From Betaproteobacteria bacterium (GTDB taxonomy: Bacteria; Pseudomonadota; Gammaproteobacteria; Burkholderiales; SG8-41), in contig JANXRI010000085.1 in the NCBI GenBank assembly GCA_025353085.1, positions 1-27,461 of the forward strand: 27,461 nt of DNA, written 5' to 3'. The notes below the pieces were generated by a model, which did not search any database, had not been told where the DNA came from, and worked only from the letters and a program-made list of their open reading frames with translations. Positions within the stretch are counted from its first letter, which is position 1; each line of letters opens with the position of its first letter. This document shows, piece by piece, positions 23,610 to 27,461 of this stretch. A program made the translations under genes and the position numbers.

Positions 23610-24917
23610 ATGGCCGCTGCGGAAAAACAACCCGTGACCGGCGCCGGCCCTTTGAATGGCCTGTTGACCTGGGTCGACGCCCGTTTCCCGCTCATCAAGA
23701 TGTGGGAAGAGCAATGGGGCAAGTACGTCGCACCGAAAAACTTTAATTTCTGGTACTACTTCGGCTCGCTGTCGGCTTTCGTGCTGGTGCTGCAAATATT
23801 GACGGGCATATTTCTGACCATGAACTACAAGCCCGACGCCGCACATGCGTTCGCGTCGGTCGAATACATCATGCGCGACGTCTGGGGCGGCTGGATCATC
23901 CGGTACATGCATTCGACCGGCGCGTCGGCGTTTTTCATCTGTATTTACCTGCATATGTTCCGCGGGTTGCTGTATGGCTCCTATCGCAAGCCGCGCGAAT
24001 TGCTGTGGATATTCGGTATGCTGATTTACCTGTGTCTGATGGCTGAAGCGTTTTTCGGCTACCTGTTGCCGTGGGGCCAGATGTCGTATTGGGGCGCACA
24101 GGTGATCGTCAACCTGTTCGGCGCCGTGCCGTTCATCGGTGAAGACCTGTCGATCTGGATCCGCGGTGATTACGTCGTATCGGACGCGACACTCAATCGG
24201 TTTTTCGCTTTCCATGTGATCGCAATTCCGCTGGTGCTGCTGGGGCTCGTTGCCGCGCATCTGGCCGCGCTGCATGAAGTCGGCTCCAACAATCCGGACG
24301 GCGTCGAGATCAAGAAGCAGCCGAAAGACCCGCAGACCGGGCTGCCGCTCGACGGCATTTACTCGCATCCTTATTACACGGTCAAGGATGCGCTCGGCGT
24401 TGTAGTGTTCCTGATCGTATTTTCGGTGATTATGTTTTTCCTGCCGGAAATGGGCGGCTACTTTCTCGAGTACAACAATTTCATTCCCGCCGATCCGCTG
24501 AATACGCCGCAGCACATTGCACCGGTCTGGTATTTCACGCCTTTTTACTCCATCCTTCGCGCGATACCGCCGCTCTTCAATTCGCAATTTCCGGGCGTGC
24601 TTGCGATGGGCGCCTCGACGATGATCCTGTTCCTCATGCCATGGCTCGATCGCAGCCCGGTCAAGTCGGTCCGTTACAAAGGACCGGTGTTCAAGACCGC
24701 GTTGGCGCTGTTCGTCATCGTGTTCCTGCTGTTGGGCTACTTGGGAACCGAGCCCACGAATGTATGGGGACAGTTCGGCGCGTGGCTGGGCAATGCTGAC
24801 CGCGCCACGGTGGTCGCGCGCATTTGCACGGCGATCTATTTCCTGTTTTTCATCCTGATGCCATGGTATTCGAAGATCGATCAATGCAAACCCGAACCGG
24901 CGAGGCTGACATGGTAA
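23610..24917 (+). CDS. petB: Cytochrome b subunit of the bc1 complex PetB
   Basis: Eight-helix membrane subunit with two b hemes and the quinol and quinone sites. It has 435 residues, the full-length bc1 type rather than the split b6 type. Heme-ligand histidines lie in the MHSTGASAFFICIYLHMFRG and FFAFHVIAIPLVLLGLVAAH segments. The quinol site reads APVWYFTPFYSILRA, i.e. PVWY rather than PEWY, the form usual in beta- and gammaproteobacteria. The stop overlaps the petC start by seven bases. Confidence 0.97.
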   Translation: MAAAEKQPVTGAGPLNGLLTWVDARFPLIKMWEEQWGKYVAPKNFNFWYYFGSLSAFVLVLQILTGIFLTMNYKPDAAHAFASVEYIMRDVWGGWIIRYMHSTGASAFFICIYLHMFRGLLYGSYRKPRELLWIFGMLIYLCLMAEAFFGYLLPWGQMSYWGAQVIVNLFGAVPFIGEDLSIWIRGDYVVSDATLNRFFAFHVIAIPLVLLGLVAAHLAALHEVGSNNPDGVEIKKQPKDPQTGLPLDGIYSHPYYTVKDALGVVVFLIVFSVIMFFLPEMGGYFLEYNNFIPADPLNTPQHIAPVWYFTPFYSILRAIPPLFNSQFPGVLAMGASTMILFLMPWLDRSPVKSVRYKGPVFKTALALFVIVFLLLGYLGTEPTNVWGQFGAWLGNADRATVVARICTAIYFLFFILMPWYSKIDQCKPEPARLTW

Positions 24918-25756
24918 GCATTGTATTCGGCCGGTTTATCCGCGCCGTGGTTTGCGTTGCATCGTTCGCCTCGTTCGCGACGGTCGCGTCGGAAGGAGCG
25001 CGGCTGCAAACGGCGCCGATCAATTCGCACGACGTTGCGTCGCTGCAAAACGGCGCCAAGCTTTTCATCAACTATTGCCTTAACTGCCATACCGCGAGCT
25101 ACATGCGCTACAACCGGTTGCAGGATCTTGAACTCACTGAAGCGCAGATCAAGGACAATTTGATCTTTACGGGTGTCAAGGTCGGCGAGCTGATGCAGGT
25201 CGGGATGGACCGCAAAGATGCCAAGGCGTGGTTCGGCGTTGCGCCGCCGGATTTAACCGTGACGGCGCGCGCGCGCAGTTCGGGCGCGGGTACCGGCTCC
25301 GACTGGATATTTTCATACTTGCGATCGTTCTATCGCGATCCGTCGCGGCCGACCGGCTGGAACAATCTCGTGTATCCGAACGTCGGCATGCCGCACGTAT
25401 TGTGGCAGTTGAGCGGGCAGGCGCAATTGCACGAAGAAGTCTTCGAGTCGGAACACGCGGCCAGGGCGGCGCTGATCGCAACCAAAGGCGTCGCTCAGCT
25501 TGAAGAGGGCCACGAAATAAAAGACGGCAAGACCGTAGAGCGCTTTGTGCTGAAAACGCTGACGCCGGGCAACGGCGCGCTGTCGCACGTCGAGTATGAC
25601 AAGGCGGTTACCGACATCGTCAATTACATGACGTATATGGCGGAGCCCGCGCGCCTTGAACGCCGTCGGGTCGGCTTTTATGTATTGATGCTGCTGGGTT
25701 TGCTGCTGGTGCTCGTGTACGCCCTCAAGAAGTCTTACTGGAAAAACATTCACTAA
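24911..25756 (+). CDS. petC: Cytochrome c1 subunit of the bc1 complex PetC
   Basis: Periplasmic c-type cytochrome held by a C-terminal membrane helix. It has 281 residues from the ATG at 24911. An N-terminal signal peptide ends near residue 24. The single heme site is Cys56-x-x-Cys59-His60 (CLNCH). A GVAPPDLT segment and VNYMTYMAEPARLERRRVG lead to the C-terminal helix FYVLMLLGLLLVLVYALKKS. The start overlaps the end of petB; the longer open reading upstream is inside petB. Confidence 0.96.
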   Translation: MVSIVFGRFIRAVVCVASFASFATVASEGARLQTAPINSHDVASLQNGAKLFINYCLNCHTASYMRYNRLQDLELTEAQIKDNLIFTGVKVGELMQVGMDRKDAKAWFGVAPPDLTVTARARSSGAGTGSDWIFSYLRSFYRDPSRPTGWNNLVYPNVGMPHVLWQLSGQAQLHEEVFESEHAARAALIATKGVAQLEEGHEIKDGKTVERFVLKTLTPGNGALSHVEYDKAVTDIVNYMTYMAEPARLERRRVGFYVLMLLGLLLVLVYALKKSYWKNIH

Positions 25757-25767
25757 ACGGTGCCAAT

Positions 25768-26367
25768 ATGATGACTCTATATTCAGGCACGACCTGTCCT
25801 TTCAGCCAGCGTTGCCGCAACGTGTTGTACGAAAAGGGCATGGATTTCCAGATCGTCGACGTCGACTTGCACAACAAGCCCGAAGATCTCGCGGTGATGA
25901 ATCCTTACAACCAGGTGCCGGTGCTGGTCGAACGCGATTTGATGTTGTACGAATCGAACATCATCAACGAGTACATCGACGATCGCTTTCCGCATCCGCA
26001 GCTGATGCCGGCCGATCCGGTGATGCGCGCACGCGCGCGGCTTTTCCTATTTCGCTTCGAGCACGAAATGTTCACGCACGTCGAAACGCTCGAAAAAGGC
26101 AATCAGCGTATTGCTGACAAAGCGCGGGCCTCTATCCGCGACAATTTGGCGCAGATAGCGCCGGTATTCACCAAGCAAAAATACATGCTGGGCGACGAAT
26201 TTTCGATGCTCGACGTCGCGATCGTTCCCCTTTTGTGGCGGCTTGATTACTACGACGTACAACTGCCCAAACAAGCGGCGCCTCTCATGAAATACGCGGA
26301 ACGACTCTTCAGCCGTCCCGCGTTCATCGACTCGCTGACCGCGTCTGAAAAGGTCATGCGTAAGTAA
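25768..26367 (+). CDS. sspA: Stringent starvation protein A, SspA
   Basis: RNA-polymerase-associated protein with a glutathione-S-transferase fold that lacks the usual GST activity. It has 199 residues, opening MMTLYSGTTCPFSQRCRNVL. The thioredoxin-like half is followed by the all-helical domain (PADPVMRARARLFLFRFE). The match to betaproteobacterial SspA is close. It lies 11 bp after petC and 15 bp before sspB, the standard arrangement. Confidence 0.95.
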   Translation: MMTLYSGTTCPFSQRCRNVLYEKGMDFQIVDVDLHNKPEDLAVMNPYNQVPVLVERDLMLYESNIINEYIDDRFPHPQLMPADPVMRARARLFLFRFEHEMFTHVETLEKGNQRIADKARASIRDNLAQIAPVFTKQKYMLGDEFSMLDVAIVPLLWRLDYYDVQLPKQAAPLMKYAERLFSRPAFIDSLTASEKVMRK

Positions 26368-26382
26368 CCGGCACTCGAAACC

Positions 26383-26775
26383 ATGGCCAGAGAGCGTTCG
26401 ACCAAACCTTATCTGATCCGCGCCATTTGCGAATGGTGCAGCGACAGTGGGTTGACGGCCTACCTGTCGGTCAAAGTGGACGGGAACACGCGCGTGCCGA
26501 TGGAGCATGTAAAAAACGGCGAAATCGTCCTCAACATCAGCCCCGACGCGGCGCACCGGTTGACCGTAGGCGACGACATCATTCAGTTTGCCGCACGGTT
26601 CTCAGGCGTTTCGCGCGAATGCTCGGTTCCGATCACGGCGGTGCAGGGCGTGTTCGCCAAAGAAAACAGCCAGGGGCTGTTTTTCCAGCCGGAGCAGGGT
26701 TCCGCCGCTCCTTCAGAATCGGAGCCGCCCCCGCCGGCACCCGGCGGCAAGCCGCGACTCCAAATCGTGAAATAA
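26383..26775 (+). CDS. sspB: ClpXP protease specificity-enhancing factor SspB
   Basis: Adaptor that delivers ssrA-tagged proteins to ClpXP. It has 130 residues. The substrate-binding domain covers about 5-108 (TKPYLIRAICEWCSDSGLT, NGEIVLNISPDAAHRL), then a Pro/Ser/Glu-rich flexible linker, then the ClpX-binding C-terminal motif GKPRLQIVK. It follows sspA by 15 bp and is probably translated from the same message. Confidence 0.95.
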   Translation: MARERSTKPYLIRAICEWCSDSGLTAYLSVKVDGNTRVPMEHVKNGEIVLNISPDAAHRLTVGDDIIQFAARFSGVSRECSVPITAVQGVFAKENSQGLFFQPEQGSAAPSESEPPPPAPGGKPRLQIVK

Positions 26776-26833
26776 ATATCCGCACCTCGTTGCCTACTCG
26801 AACGTCAGGATAATCAGCTTTATAGGTGTCGAT

Positions 26834-27301
26834 ATGACCGCTCACCCCATGCACCGTGATTCTTGCACACGTTACTTCGGCATTCTCGCGTTGTTGACAC
26901 TCGTTGTCGTCGCACTCGATGCGACGGCTGCGGATGAAACGCCGGCGGGCGGACCACGCGTGGTGATTTTGTGTCCCGAGTGCGGCATGGTCTACAACAT
27001 CCGGCGCATCGAAAAACCGGTGGCGCCCGAGCGCAACTTGTTGCCAAGTATCGCATCATCGCCGCATGCCGGCGGGACCGGCAATGAAACGCGCGCAGTG
27101 CCGCTGTTCAGCTTTGGCGCCGGCGGACCGCAACGCGTGGCGCGTGAGCCAACCACTCGGGTGGCGTGGGAAGTGACCGTGCGCTACGACAATGGCCAGT
27201 TTGGTTTTGTCACGCATGAGATGGAACCCGATTTGAAAGTTGGTGACCGCGTGCGGCATATCGAAAACACGCTCGAGCCTGTACCCCAACCCGCGCGCTA
27301 A
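26834..27301 (+). CDS. Small exported CxxC protein, related to SlyB-type envelope proteins but without the glycine zipper
   Basis: A 155-residue protein of unknown function. An N-terminal hydrophobic segment (about 14-30) ending near ATAAD looks like a signal peptide or anchor. A CPECG motif (Cys47, Cys50) follows, with a NIRRIEKP segment. After a linker of about 55 residues the C-terminus reads WEVTVRYDNGQFGF and MEPDLKVGDRVRHIEN. Glycine-zipper SlyB-like proteins often have CxxCG then a V-E-S-type strand before the zipper and a V-x-V-R-x-D/N-G ... VGDRV ending after it; here the zipper is replaced by a hydrophilic linker. The start has AGGTG about six bases upstream. The similarity is from memory of the family. 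Confidence 0.7.
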   Translation: MTAHPMHRDSCTRYFGILALLTLVVVALDATAADETPAGGPRVVILCPECGMVYNIRRIEKPVAPERNLLPSIASSPHAGGTGNETRAVPLFSFGAGGPQRVAREPTTRVAWEVTVRYDNGQFGFVTHEMEPDLKVGDRVRHIENTLEPVPQPAR

Positions 27302-27372
27302 GCGCATTGTGCCCATCGATCCCTTGCGGATATTGCAGGACAAGGCGCCAAATATGAGAAAATCAGCGCCGG

Positions 27373-27448
27373 GCCGGGTTAGCTCAGTTGGTAGAGCAGC
27401 GCATTTGTAATGCGACGGTCGAGGGTTCGAATCCTTTACCCGGCACCA
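27373..27448 (+). tRNA. tRNA-Thr (anticodon TGT)
   Basis: A complete cloverleaf of 76 bases with encoded CCA. The acceptor stem GCCGGGT (27373-27379) pairs with ACCCGGC (27438-27444). The D arm is GCTC...GAGC, the anticodon loop TTTGTAA has TGT at 27406-27408, and the T arm carries TTCGAAT. The top pair of the anticodon stem is G-A, a mismatch seen in other betaproteobacterial threonine tRNAs. Discriminator is A27445. No convincing promoter is seen in the 71 bp before it. Confidence 0.97.
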
Positions 27449-27461
27449 TTTGGCTTTCCCA

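Noticed and set aside
23550..24884. 444-codon open frame on the minus strand opposite petB
   Set aside because: It is fully antisense to petB, has Arg/His/Gln-rich composition typical of a shadow frame, and resembles no family. petB is unambiguous.
27333..27358. TTGCAG / TATGAG as promoter of tRNA-Thr
   Set aside because: The spacer is 14 bases and the -10 is poor; the tRNA may be read from upstream genes or a promoter I cannot recognise.
1..27461. CRISPR arrays, insertion sequences, prophage genes and toxin-antitoxin pairs
   Set aside because: No regularly spaced direct repeats, transposase-like or phage-like proteins were found on either strand.

Overview
The window looks like a chromosomal stretch of a betaproteobacterium, probably near Nitrosomonadales or Burkholderiales. 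This rests on gene order (mla, ibaG, murA, his, tat, pet, sspAB), on SspA and SspB sequences of betaproteobacterial type, on a cytochrome b with PVWY rather than PEWY at the quinol site, and on a tRNA-Thr(UGT) of betaproteobacterial form. The placement is inference from protein recognition, not from a marker-gene tree. Most of the DNA is GC-rich and tightly packed; no gap exceeds about 210 bp.

Left part (1-8385, all on the minus strand): a type IV pilus / MSHA-like module. In transcription order it holds an orphan ABC-type ATPase, a sigma-54-dependent response regulator with a TTG start, an ExeA/MshM-type AAA ATPase fused to a membrane segment and a DamX-like SPOR domain, an MshL-type secretin lipoprotein, an MshN-like TPR protein, and a GspE/MshE-type assembly ATPase cut by the left window edge. 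The last carries a cyclic-di-GMP-binding MshEN motif. Short gaps and an ATGA overlap suggest one leftward operon.

Middle (8490-13325, plus strand): a promoter-like sequence leads into mlaFEDCB (phospholipid transport, without mlaA), then ibaG and murA. The divergent intergenic region holds two tandem dyads.

Histidine block (13400-20305, plus strand): hisG-hisD-hisC-hisB-hisH-hisA-hisF-hisI-hisE. This covers the nine cistrons between PRPP and histidine except histidinol-phosphate phosphatase and the HisZ partner that short HisG needs. A heptanucleotide repeat forming a dyad sits between hisA and hisF.

Right part (20436-27448, plus strand): tatA, tatB, tatC, a Nif3-family protein, petABC (cytochrome bc1), sspA, sspB, a small exported CxxC protein resembling SlyB-type proteins without their glycine zipper, and tRNA-Thr. 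The Tat translocase next to bc1 is fitting because the Rieske subunit is a Tat substrate; here its twin-arginine pair reads Lys-Arg.

Most of the window is conserved housekeeping. The less ordinary parts are the regulated pilus module on the left, the hisA/hisF heptad dyad, the Lys-Arg Rieske signal and the CxxC protein at the right end.
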